The translations under genes and the position numbers were made by a program. A stretch of 64,000 bases of DNA from Candidatus Poribacteria bacterium (lineage in GTDB: Bacteria > Poribacteria > WGA-4E > GCA-2687025): the NCBI GenBank assembly GCA_018644665.1, contig JABGQA010000141.1, forward strand, positions 54,430-118,429, written 5' to 3'. Of this stretch, positions 7,962 through 15,980 are shown piece after piece. Position 1 is the first letter of the stretch. The number at the start of each line of letters is the position of its first letter. A model generated the notes under the pieces. The model was not told where the DNA came from. It did not search any database and saw only the letters and a program-made list of their open reading frames with translations.

Positions 7962-9436
7962 GCGCCCGTGCTCTCCGCCAACGCGTCGACGATCCTCCGG
8001 TGACGCGCGTAGAGCGGTTCGTACGCGTCGCTGCACCTTGGCTCGAACGTCTTGGTTGGCATCGCGACGCGCGCCCACCCCTCCTCGACGCTGTCGACGA
8101 CCCCCGCTCCCACCATGGCGAGGACAGCCGTGCCAACGGTCGTCACTTCGGGGATGCCGGCCAGCTCCACCGTCAGCCCGGTGACGTCTGCGAGTATCTG
8201 CCCGAACACCTCGTTCTTGGCGAACCCTCCCCCGACGAAGATGCCGTTGGCGTCGCCGCTCATGGCTCCCAGGCCGTCGCGGGTTTGGTATGCCAGGCCC
8301 TCCATCACGGCGCGGATGGCGTTCGCGGGGGGCATGCCGTCCTCCCAGCCGAGTATCGCGCTGGGCGCGGCGGGGTTCGGGCCGGTGCCGGCGACGAAGG
8401 TCGGGTTAATGGTCACGCCGCCGCTCCCGGGCGCGACAGCGCCCGCTTCGGCCGTCGCGTCGGCCGCGGAAGCTCCCGGCGCGAAGTGCGTCCGCACGGC
8501 GTCGAACGCCAGGCCGCCGATCATGTGCGCCTGCGTGTTGTACCCGCCCAGCACGCCGCCCTCGTGCGGGTTGAGTTGCCAGATGATGTTCCTGGCTTTC
8601 TCGGCGAGGGTGCCACGGTACGCGTCTCGCGAGCCGACGAGAATGCTCCAGGTGCCTGTCGAGTAGAGCGGCGTGTCGCGTAGGTTGCGGCATGCGCCCG
8701 CCGTTGCCAACACGGTGTCGTGGCCGCCCGCGCACACGGGCGTGCCGACCGGGATGCCGCTAGCCTCGGCGCCAGCCGCCGTCACTTGGCCGACGACATC
8801 GCCCGGAGAACGTGTCGGCTTGGGGAACCTGTTGGGGATGTCGAACGCGTCGAAGAGATGGTCGGACCAGTCCCCCTCGGCGAGATCGAACAGCATCGTC
8901 GTCGTCGCCATCGACCGCTCCGTGACGCGTTCGCCCGTCAGGCGCGCCACGAGCAACTGCGGCATGAGAAGGAACGCGTCCGCGCGGTCCAGCACGTCCG
9001 GTCTGTGCTCGCGGAGCCAACGGAGGCTGAACGCCGTGTTGAAGTGGAACGGCGCGGCGCCGGTGCGTCGGTAGGCGTCGTCGAGGTCGAGCGCGTCCGT
9101 CGCCCAGTCCAACTGCTCGCGCGTGCGCGTGCATTTCCACGAGATCACCGGGTAGAGGAGTTCACCGTCGGCGTCGACGGCCCCCCAGCAGACGCCGAAC
9201 GTCGTGAGATTGACGACGCGCGGCTCCACGGGATGCTCCGCGAGGAGGGAGCGCGTCAGGTCGCACAGGTTCGCCCAGATGTCGTCCAGCGGCCACGCGA
9301 CGCCGTCCTCCGTCTGCTCGACCTCCGTCGGGCGCGATGCGGAGGCGATCACGCGTCCGTCCGTGCCGAGTAGCGACGCCGTCGTATTCGTCGCCCCGCA
9401 ATCCCAGATGATCACACACTCACGGCTGTTGCTCAT
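7958..9436 (-). CDS. FGGY-family carbohydrate kinase
   Basis: A 492-residue sugar kinase of the FGGY family, likely cytoplasmic and ATP-dependent. The N-terminal phosphate-1 motif is IIWDCGATNTTASLLG (residues about 8-23). The C-terminal ATPase half shows GGHDTVLATAGAC and the FGGY signature region VGGGFAKNEVFGQILADVTG (about 405-424). Overall pattern is closest to L-fuculose or L-rhamnulose kinases (CWGAVDADGELLYPVISW), but family members switch substrate easily. The ATG is preceded by AGGAAGG. The gene overlaps the TPR gene by four bases. A TIM-barrel isomerase nearby (11271-12095) could supply the ketose. Confidence 0.87.
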   Translation of the reverse strand: MSNSRECVIIWDCGATNTTASLLGTDGRVIASASRPTEVEQTEDGVAWPLDDIWANLCDLTRSLLAEHPVEPRVVNLTTFGVCWGAVDADGELLYPVISWKCTRTREQLDWATDALDLDDAYRRTGAAPFHFNTAFSLRWLREHRPDVLDRADAFLLMPQLLVARLTGERVTERSMATTTMLFDLAEGDWSDHLFDAFDIPNRFPKPTRSPGDVVGQVTAAGAEASGIPVGTPVCAGGHDTVLATAGACRNLRDTPLYSTGTWSILVGSRDAYRGTLAEKARNIIWQLNPHEGGVLGGYNTQAHMIGGLAFDAVRTHFAPGASAADATAEAGAVAPGSGGVTINPTFVAGTGPNPAAPSAILGWEDGMPPANAIRAVMEGLAYQTRDGLGAMSGDANGIFVGGGFAKNEVFGQILADVTGLTVELAGIPEVTTVGTAVLAMVGAGVVDSVEEGWARVAMPTKTFEPRCSDAYEPLYARHRRIVDALAESTGA

Positions 9437-9545
9437 GCGGTTCGGCGCCTTCCTGTTGGACGTGCGGATGTCGCGTGGTCAGGGGCGTTCATTCTCGGGT
9501 TCGGGCGGAAGGCGTGTCAATGGAGCGGGCGGCGCAATACGTGCG

Positions 9546-11219
9546 CTACATGCTCTCCGGCGCCCGCACCCCGAGGAGCCCGAGTCCGTTCGCCAGCACC
9601 GTCTGCGTAGCCTTCACGAGCAGCAGGCGCGCCGCCGTCATCGGCAGGTTCTCCCCGTCGAGGACACGGCAGCGGTCGTAGAACTGATGGAACGCGGTCG
9701 CGACATCGCCCAGGTAGTGCGGGATGGTGTGCGGTTCGAACGCGTCCGTGGCCTCCTCGACCACGCTGGGTAGCTCCGCGCACTTCTTGATCAGGGCGGC
9801 CTCTTCCCGTTCGCAGAGAAGCGACAAGTCGGCGTCTGCGAGCTGAGGGATCGCGATGTCGCGTTCCGCCGCCTGGCGGAAGATGCTGCATATGCGCGCG
9901 TGCGCGTACTGCAGGTAGTAGACGGGGTTCTCGTTCGACGCGGTCTTCGCCAGATCGACGTCAAACTTCAGATGCGTGTTCATGTTGCGCATGATGAAGA
10001 AGAACCGAACGGCGTCCTCACCAACCTCGTCGACGAGTTCGTCGACCGTAAGGTAGTTCGCTCGCCGCGTGGACATCTTCACCGTTTCGCCGTCCTGCTC
10101 CAGCGTCACGAACTGGTGCACGAGGACTGAGATGGAATCGGTGTCGTAGCCTAGCGCGCGCACGCCCGCCAGCACGTCTGGATACTCGTCCACGTGGTCC
10201 GCGCCAAAGATGTCGATGATCCGGTCGTACCCGCGCCGCAGCTTCTCGCGGTGGTATGCCATGTCCGGGAGGCGGTAGGTCGGCTCGCGGCCCGCGGTGC
10301 TGCGGATGATCGGGCGATCCTGAGGAAGTCCGAACGCCGTCGACTGGAACCAGACGGCCCCGTCCTTGTCGTAGGCGTGACCGCTGTCGCGGAGCCCCTG
10401 CACAACATCGTCTATGAGCCCACGGTCGTAGAGCGACTGCTCGTTGTAGTACTCGTCGAACCGAATCCCGATACGCTCCAGCGTGCCGGAGATGGTCGCG
10501 AAGATGACCGCGACGGCCTTCTCCTTGAACGGCGTGACATCCTCGGCGTCCAAGAGCGCGCGCTCGTGCTCGGCGACCATCTCCCGCGCAATGTCGCGGA
10601 TATACTCGCCCTGATAGCCGTCCTCGGGGAACTCCGAGGGCAGCCCGAGCGCTTCGAGGTAGCGGGCCCGAACCGACTCGCCCAGCATGACCATCTGCCG
10701 GCCGGCGTCGTTGAAGTAGTACTCGCGCGTTACCGTGTAGCCGACAGCTTCGAGCATCCGCGACACGGTGTCACCGATGACGCCCTGCCGCCCGTGACCC
10801 AGGGTCAATGGGCCGGTCGGGTTCGCGCTCACGAACTCCACCAGCGCCGTCAGGCCGGCGTGACGGTCCGACGTCCCGAACGCGTCGCCGCCGTCGAGGA
10901 TGTCAATCAGAGCCTTCTCGACCCAGGCGTCGGAGAGGAAGAAGTTGATGAACCCCGGGCCGGCGATCTCCACCTTCTCAATGTCGCCGCCCACGGCCAG
11001 GCGTTCCGCGACGACCTCGGCGATCTTGCGCGGGGCCATCCGCGCCTGGCGAGCCAGGCCCAACGCGACCGGGCACGCCAAATCCCCGTGCGCGCCTTCC
11101 TTGGGGGTGTCTACGGGTACTTCCGGGACCTCGTCGAGTGACAGCGCGCCATCCGCGACGGCCTGTTCGAGGGCCTTCCGCACCGATTCGGCGACGACTA
11201 TCCGCGCTCCGCTCCACAT
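9546..11219 (-). CDS. argS: Arginyl-tRNA synthetase
   Basis: A 557-residue class I aminoacyl-tRNA synthetase that charges tRNA-Arg. The N-terminal Add1 domain (EGAHGDLACPVALGLAR) is followed by the HIGH-type motif in ANPTGPLTLGHGRQGVIGD (about residues 119-137). Further motifs are the ArgRS block VWFQSTAFG and the KMSKS counterpart VKMSTRRANYLTVDEL. The DALR anticodon-binding domain ends in LLLVKATQTVLANGLGLLGV, the family C-terminus. The ATG at 11219 (MWSGARI) has AGGGAGAG upstream and is preferred over an ATG 13 codons earlier. A TATAGT-type promoter is placed just upstream. Confidence 0.97.
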   Translation of the reverse strand: MWSGARIVVAESVRKALEQAVADGALSLDEVPEVPVDTPKEGAHGDLACPVALGLARQARMAPRKIAEVVAERLAVGGDIEKVEIAGPGFINFFLSDAWVEKALIDILDGGDAFGTSDRHAGLTALVEFVSANPTGPLTLGHGRQGVIGDTVSRMLEAVGYTVTREYYFNDAGRQMVMLGESVRARYLEALGLPSEFPEDGYQGEYIRDIAREMVAEHERALLDAEDVTPFKEKAVAVIFATISGTLERIGIRFDEYYNEQSLYDRGLIDDVVQGLRDSGHAYDKDGAVWFQSTAFGLPQDRPIIRSTAGREPTYRLPDMAYHREKLRRGYDRIIDIFGADHVDEYPDVLAGVRALGYDTDSISVLVHQFVTLEQDGETVKMSTRRANYLTVDELVDEVGEDAVRFFFIMRNMNTHLKFDVDLAKTASNENPVYYLQYAHARICSIFRQAAERDIAIPQLADADLSLLCEREEAALIKKCAELPSVVEEATDAFEPHTIPHYLGDVATAFHQFYDRCRVLDGENLPMTAARLLLVKATQTVLANGLGLLGVRAPESM

Positions 11220-11249
11220 GTAGTTCTCTCCCTGGCCTGGTCGAAGGGA

Positions 11250-11279
11250 ACTATACACGCGGCCCGGCGGCTATGTCGC
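11250..11279 (-). promoter_or_regulatory. Putative sigma70-type promoter of argS
   Basis: On the minus strand, -35 GCGACA and -10 TATAGT are separated by 18 bases, with the -10 about 31 bases before the argS ATG. The element overlaps the last codons of the upstream TIM-barrel gene. The -10 is a five-of-six match and the -35 four-of-six, so this is a moderate call. Confidence 0.4.
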
Positions 11280-12095
11280 CGATTGTGAGAGGAGGCTGCG
11301 CAGGTGGTCCAGATCGCGCCGAGTCTGTGTCTTGAGGGCCTCGAGGCCCCGGTCATAGAAGTTGTGCATGCACAATGGGCCGTCAAAACCAGCCGCGCTA
11401 AGCGCGGTCAACACTGCTGAGTAATCCACGACGCCCTCGGCGAGCGTGGTCCACTCGCGGCCCCACCGCATCTCGAACGTGTCGCCTGCGGGCCGCTGGA
11501 ACACCCCGGCGTTCTTGACGCCCACCATGCACAGGTACTCGCCGAGGATGTCGACGCCCTTGTCCCAGGTCTCGTAGCCTTCCTGGCAGATCATGTTCCC
11601 CGGATCGTGATGCACGCCAACGTACTGCGGGTCGAACCCGTCGACGACGCGCCGCGCCGCTGATGCGCTGGGGTGCAGCGATCCGCCATGCGTCTGGAGG
11701 AACGCGCGAATGCCATGCCGCTCGCCTATCACGGCGAACGCCTCCAGCTTTCGGCGGGCGGTGTCCAGGTCCTTCTGGTAGGTGCCCATGCCCTCGTAGC
11801 GCATGTGTTCCAGCCGGAACTGGCGCACACCGTTCTCCGCGAGACACGCCACGCCGCGTTCGACGTACGGGTCGTTCGGGTCCAGGTACGGCGTCGTGGC
11901 GTTCGCGGCGCTCAGCCCGAAATCGTGCATGGCTCGGACGAATTGGGGTAGCCTCTCCGCGACCGACGCCGCGTCCACCCAGTAGCCATCTCGCAGCATA
12001 ACGTCCACGCCGTCGAAGCCGATGTCGCTCAGCGTCCGCGCCAACTCGGCGGCCGTCAGCTCCTGGAAGAACTTCGGAAACACAACGCACTGCAT
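11271..12095 (-). CDS. Xylose-isomerase-like TIM-barrel protein
   Basis: A 274-residue sugar phosphate isomerase/epimerase-family protein, cytoplasmic. It begins with the family pattern MQCVVFPKFFQELTAAELAR and DIGFDGVDVMLRDG. The metal-site signs are YVGVHHDPGNM (His and Asp near residue 170) and the C-terminal FDGPLCMHNFYD, where a histidine appears in the place where many relatives have a Glu. The ATG follows GAGAGGAACCC. Fifty-two bases separate it from argS on the same strand. Paralogous to the proteins at 365-1225 and 33333-34181; substrate unknown. Confidence 0.8.
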   Translation of the reverse strand: MQCVVFPKFFQELTAAELARTLSDIGFDGVDVMLRDGYWVDAASVAERLPQFVRAMHDFGLSAANATTPYLDPNDPYVERGVACLAENGVRQFRLEHMRYEGMGTYQKDLDTARRKLEAFAVIGERHGIRAFLQTHGGSLHPSASAARRVVDGFDPQYVGVHHDPGNMICQEGYETWDKGVDILGEYLCMVGVKNAGVFQRPAGDTFEMRWGREWTTLAEGVVDYSAVLTALSAAGFDGPLCMHNFYDRGLEALKTQTRRDLDHLRSLLSQSAT

Positions 12096-12285
12096 GGCTC
12101 GGGTTCCTCTCAGTGTCCGCCTGACGCCACCTTAAGGACATTGTACTCGGCGTCACGCACAACGCGTGCCACGGCTGGTCTTCGTACGTGCGCGCCGTTC
12201 TGCTAGACTTGCCCGACGAGCGCCCGGACATGCTGCCGCCGCGATGACCCGTGGAACCGTCGCGTAACCCTGAAGGTTGAGAACG

Positions 12286-13287
12286 ATGCCCCTTTCGTAC
12301 ACGGTGCAGGAATCCGAGCAGGAAGGTGTCGCCGTAGTCGAGCTGTGCGATGTCGTCCGCGAACAGCGCGCGCGGATAGCCCCCGGTCTCGGCGCCACCT
12401 GCTTCGAGTATCGCGTGAACCACGAGGGAACGCCTCGGCACGTCCTCGAGCCGCCACCGGACCTAGCCTCGTTCGCGGCCCGGCTGACCGGCTATGGCAC
12501 GCCCATCCTGTTCCCGTTCCCCAACCGCATACGCGACGGCAAGTGGACGCACCGCGGACGAACGCACCAGTTCGCGCATTCGGGCCCGGGACGAAACCAC
12601 ATCCACGGCCTCGTCTACAATCGCCCATGGCAGATAGAAGCGCTTGCCGCCACGGCTGACGCCGCTGTCTGCGCAATGACGTTCGACTCGCTCGACCACG
12701 ACGAGATCGGCGCCCAATACCCGTTCCCGTTCCAGCTAGTCGCCGAGTATACGCTCCAAGACAGCTCCCTTTCTCTGCGGTTCTCCGCCACGAACGTCGG
12801 CGAAGAGGTAATGCCGATGGGCGTCGGATTCCACCCTTACTTCTCGGCCCCTATCGCCTCCAACACGGAGCCGGCCGACTGCCTGATAACGGTCCCGGCC
12901 GACGCCTACTGGGAACTCGACACGTTCCTCCCCACCGGCGATATCCGGGACGTCGCGGGAGACTACGACCTACGCGAGGGTCGTGCGTTCGACGGAATGC
13001 GCTTCGACGATGTCTTCACACGGGTCATCCTGGACGACGACCGCCTCTCGCGCTGCATCGTGGACGATCGCGGCATCGGGCTGCGAACGGTCGTCGAGAG
13101 CGACGCCGTCTTCCGTGAATTCGTGGTCTACACGCCTCCGGGCCGACGGTCCATCTGCTTCGAGCCGTACACGTGCCCCACGGACGCCCCCAACCTGGCC
13201 GCCCGAGGGGTGAACGTCGGGTTGATCGAGTTGCAGCCTGAGGAGACGTTCACGGGCACGATGCGCATCGTCTCCGAGCCAGCGTAG
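12286..13287 (+). CDS. Aldose 1-epimerase family protein
   Basis: A 333-residue mutarotase-like protein of the galactose mutarotase superfamily. Typical features are PILFPFPNRIRDGKW and FAHSGPGRNHIHGLVYNRPW (first catalytic-type His), then MGVGFHPYFSAPI with the second His, and FEPYTCPTDAPNL near the C-terminus. It probably interconverts anomers of a hexose or acts on a modified sugar. The ATG at 12286 has GAAGG nine bases upstream and is preferred over TTG at 12277. It stands divergent from the TIM-barrel gene and 25 bases before the dioxygenase gene. Confidence 0.88.
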   Translation: MPLSYTVQESEQEGVAVVELCDVVREQRARIAPGLGATCFEYRVNHEGTPRHVLEPPPDLASFAARLTGYGTPILFPFPNRIRDGKWTHRGRTHQFAHSGPGRNHIHGLVYNRPWQIEALAATADAAVCAMTFDSLDHDEIGAQYPFPFQLVAEYTLQDSSLSLRFSATNVGEEVMPMGVGFHPYFSAPIASNTEPADCLITVPADAYWELDTFLPTGDIRDVAGDYDLREGRAFDGMRFDDVFTRVILDDDRLSRCIVDDRGIGLRTVVESDAVFREFVVYTPPGRRSICFEPYTCPTDAPNLAARGVNVGLIELQPEETFTGTMRIVSEPA

Positions 13288-13312
13288 CGCGCGGCTGACG
13301 TGGAGCTGTTGC

Positions 13313-14086
13313 ATGCTCTCTGAGGCGGACATCGAGCGGTTCGTGCGCGACGGGTACGTCGTGGTCACGGGGTTGATCCCGCCGGAGATCGTCGTGGCCT
13401 CGCTAGACACGATCTGGCGCGAACTGAGCATCGACCCGGCCGATGACGCGACGTGGCCGGAGAGTGCGATCATCGTCCCGCACGAAATCAACCCGCTGAT
13501 GAAGCCGTGCCGCACGCCGGACACGGACGTCATCGCGGAGCGCCTCGCGGGCCCGGGCATCCGACGGGGAGGCGGGTACAGTCCGGTCATCAACTTCCCG
13601 CGACATGGTCCCACTCAGTTCGAGCCGATGGGATTCCACATCGACGGAATTGATGTCACGACACTCTGGCCCGGCCATCGCTACATGGTCCTCCTCGCGT
13701 ATCTCACCGACACGTGCGCACATGGGGGGGCGACGGCCGTGCGACCGGGCAGTCACCGCGTGCTGTTCGAACACTGGCTCGCCACCGGCACGACGCCGAA
13801 CGGGGCCACCAGCGTGCCTGACATCGACTACCCCGACGCCGTGGCCGTTCCCGGGGAAGCGGGCGATGTTGTCTTCATGCACTATCTTCTCGCCCACGGG
13901 TCGTCGCACAATCGCGACGGGCATCCTCGGGTCGCGCTGAACGGGGTCGTCGCGCCGGCCACGGACGCGAAGTACACGCCGAAGATTGGGCCGCCGACGG
14001 AGGAGTGGACGCCCATCGACCACAGCCTACGAACGGACACGCTCGGAGTCGGCTCCCGCGACGACCTGACCTTCGATTCCCTGTGA
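13313..14086 (+). CDS. Phytanoyl-CoA dioxygenase (PhyH) family protein
   Basis: A 257-residue Fe(II)/2-oxoglutarate-dependent oxygenase of the PhyH family. The N-terminal pattern MLSEADIERFVRDGYVVVTG is typical. The iron-binding HxD is seen in MGFHIDGIDV (about residue 106), and the distal His and 2-oxoglutarate Arg in LLAHGSSHNRDGHPRVAL. Such enzymes hydroxylate small molecules, and bacterial members are often of unknown substrate. The gene follows the aldose epimerase by 25 bases and is probably cotranscribed with it. Confidence 0.85.
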   Translation: MLSEADIERFVRDGYVVVTGLIPPEIVVASLDTIWRELSIDPADDATWPESAIIVPHEINPLMKPCRTPDTDVIAERLAGPGIRRGGGYSPVINFPRHGPTQFEPMGFHIDGIDVTTLWPGHRYMVLLAYLTDTCAHGGATAVRPGSHRVLFEHWLATGTTPNGATSVPDIDYPDAVAVPGEAGDVVFMHYLLAHGSSHNRDGHPRVALNGVVAPATDAKYTPKIGPPTEEWTPIDHSLRTDTLGVGSRDDLTFDSL

Positions 14087-14389
14087 CGCCTCTCGCTCTC
14101 TCGCCCGTCCGCCCATGCCCGCGCTCATTTACGAGGACGTCCTTGCCGACCCAGCCTCGGCCCTCGTGCGTCTCGATGAACTTCGTGTACCCCGTCGCGT
14201 TCGGACTTAGGGCGGGGTGAGCCGATCGCGATGCCCGCAGAGGCCCTGGCGACTTCGCGGACGCCCTGGGCTCGCTGTGGACGCGCCGTTGAACGCCGTC
14301 GCGCGGCGCCTTACAATAGGCGTGCGTGATTTGATGCCGCCGGCCCGCGCAGCAAGAGCGCGTAGCCTGTTTCGTACTGGAGCTTGAGG
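14087..14389. other. 303-base intergenic region with a possible sulfotransferase remnant
   Basis: No full gene lies between the dioxygenase gene and the membrane protein gene. Positions 14115-14210 (+) encode 31 residues beginning MPALIYEDVLADPASALVRL. This resembles the YEDLxxDPxxxLxxL segment near the C-terminus of sulfotransferases, but it lacks the P-loop and the rest of the domain. It may be a decayed gene end or chance. GGAG at 14379 belongs to the next gene. Confidence 0.35.
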
Positions 14390-15841
14390 GTGGATACGCC
14401 CCGCGACGAAGAAGACATTCCCGGCGACGAGGAACCCTCCGAGGAAGAGGAGTTCGAGGCCCTCATGGAGGCTGCGTCCGAGCAGGCCGCCGAGGGCGTC
14501 AGCGTGCCCACGGAGGACGACACGGACGCCGAACCGGCTGTGGCGCCTGCCCCCGAACCTGCGCGCACCGACCGGGCCGCGCCGGCCAATGTCCCAACCG
14601 ATGCCGCGCGGCCTAGCGCGGAGGCCGACCCGGATGAGGGGCAGGCGGACGGCTCCACGGGCGACGTGCCTGCAGCCTCCGAGCCACACGATGAGCCGTT
14701 GGCGGACGGGTCGCTAGACAAAGCCGACACGGAGGCTCGGGAGGTCCAGGACCGAGCGGCGGCCGCAGCTCGGGCCGAAGCGCGCGCCGAGGAGTCCGCC
14801 GCTCTGGCGGCCACCGCTGCAGCAGCCGCCAAATCGGCCCCGGCCGCCAACCCCGCTGCGGCGCGCGCCCCGGTGGTGGAGCCGGAGCCAGTATCCGCTG
14901 TGAACGACCTCGTGCGCCTACTCGCTCTCGCCCTGGCGGTCGCCGGCCTGTCCGTGACGGCGTTCGCGTTCATAAAGCTGCGAGAGAGACCCGAGCCCCC
15001 GCCCAATCTGTTGCCGATGCCCGCCGAGCCAAACCCGTTGGGCATGGGCCCCGGGGGCCCAGGCCTGCCCGCAAGCGTGGTAGTCGCGGACCCCGGCGAC
15101 GTAGCGCCGGCGCCGGACGACACTGCCGATCAGACCATCCCTGACACGCAGGTTGCCGTCGCGCCTGACGTGGATCCGACTCCCGAGCCGACGGTGGAGC
15201 CTCCGGCGGACGTCGTGGCCGCGCCAACGCCCTCAGTGGAGCCCACGGTGGAGCCCGAACCGGCGCCGCCCGGCCCGGTAGTAGTCGCCATGGAGGATAG
15301 TGGCGGACCCGACGCCGTAACGCCCGTAGGCCCGCCCGACGACGGCGAGCCCGAGGTCGTAGAATTCCAGCCGACCGGCCAGAGAGTGCAAGTGGCGAGC
15401 GCGATAGATCAGCTTCGCGCGCAGCGGGGAGCGACCACTGCCCCGCCGGCGGAGCCGTTGCAGGCGGTCGACCTATCAGCCGTCCAGCGACGCTCGCTAG
15501 AGGCCGCCCTGGCGACGGCCGACCGCGAGTTCGTGCGCGCGCTGATCGAGGACGCCGCAGGGCTGCCCGCGAGGATCGGCAACGCGGAGTGGGCGCGTCT
15601 GAGACAAACCCCCGGCTACTATCGGACCCTACAGAGCCTTTACGACTACGTGTTGACGACGAACGACAAAGTGCGCCTCTTCGCCGGCCATAGTGTCGAC
15701 GCCCAGGGCGAGACCCCACCGTCCACGCCGGAGTTCCTGCGCGGCCTCGAACTCCCTCCCACCGATCTCGCCCGCGTGCGCGACGAATTGTGGGACGCGA
15801 ACTCCGAGAACATCACGCGGATCGTCCGATCCACGCTGTAG
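14390..15841 (+). CDS. Single-pass membrane protein with long Ala/Pro/Glu-rich regions
   Basis: A 483-residue protein of unknown function. The first 165 residues are strongly acidic and Ala-rich (DEEDIPGDEEPSEEEEFEAL) and probably disordered. A hydrophobic segment at about residues 170-192 (VNDLVRLLALALAVAGLSVT) is a single membrane span. About 130 Pro/Val/Glu-rich residues follow (TPEPTVEPPADVVAAPTPSV), probably a spacer outside the membrane. A more ordered C-terminal domain covers about residues 335-483 (DLSAVQRRSLEAALATADRE). GTG at 14390 is chosen because GGAG lies seven bases upstream; TTG at 14384 is possible. The layout resembles spacer proteins that reach across a periplasm. It precedes mutL by 139 bases. 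Confidence 0.75.
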   Translation: MDTPRDEEDIPGDEEPSEEEEFEALMEAASEQAAEGVSVPTEDDTDAEPAVAPAPEPARTDRAAPANVPTDAARPSAEADPDEGQADGSTGDVPAASEPHDEPLADGSLDKADTEAREVQDRAAAAARAEARAEESAALAATAAAAAKSAPAANPAAARAPVVEPEPVSAVNDLVRLLALALAVAGLSVTAFAFIKLRERPEPPPNLLPMPAEPNPLGMGPGGPGLPASVVVADPGDVAPAPDDTADQTIPDTQVAVAPDVDPTPEPTVEPPADVVAAPTPSVEPTVEPEPAPPGPVVVAMEDSGGPDAVTPVGPPDDGEPEVVEFQPTGQRVQVASAIDQLRAQRGATTAPPAEPLQAVDLSAVQRRSLEAALATADREFVRALIEDAAGLPARIGNAEWARLRQTPGYYRTLQSLYDYVLTTNDKVRLFAGHSVDAQGETPPSTPEFLRGLELPPTDLARVRDELWDANSENITRIVRSTL

Positions 15842-15980
15842 ACACGAGACCTCGAGCCATGCTTGACGAGCGCACACCCGCGGCGCATCGGCTAGCCATA
15901 GACGCCCGACTCGCATGTAACGCCTCTGACGCCCGGCCTGCGGTGCGTCACCGAGTAGGTTGAGGCCCGAGAGGACACCC

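Noticed and set aside
12157..12173. A sigma54-like element (TGGCAC-GCGTT-GTGC) upstream of the TIM-barrel gene
   Set aside because: The -12 part does not match TTGC, and no sigma54 or activator gene is in view. A TACAAT at 12140-12145 lacks a -35 partner as well.
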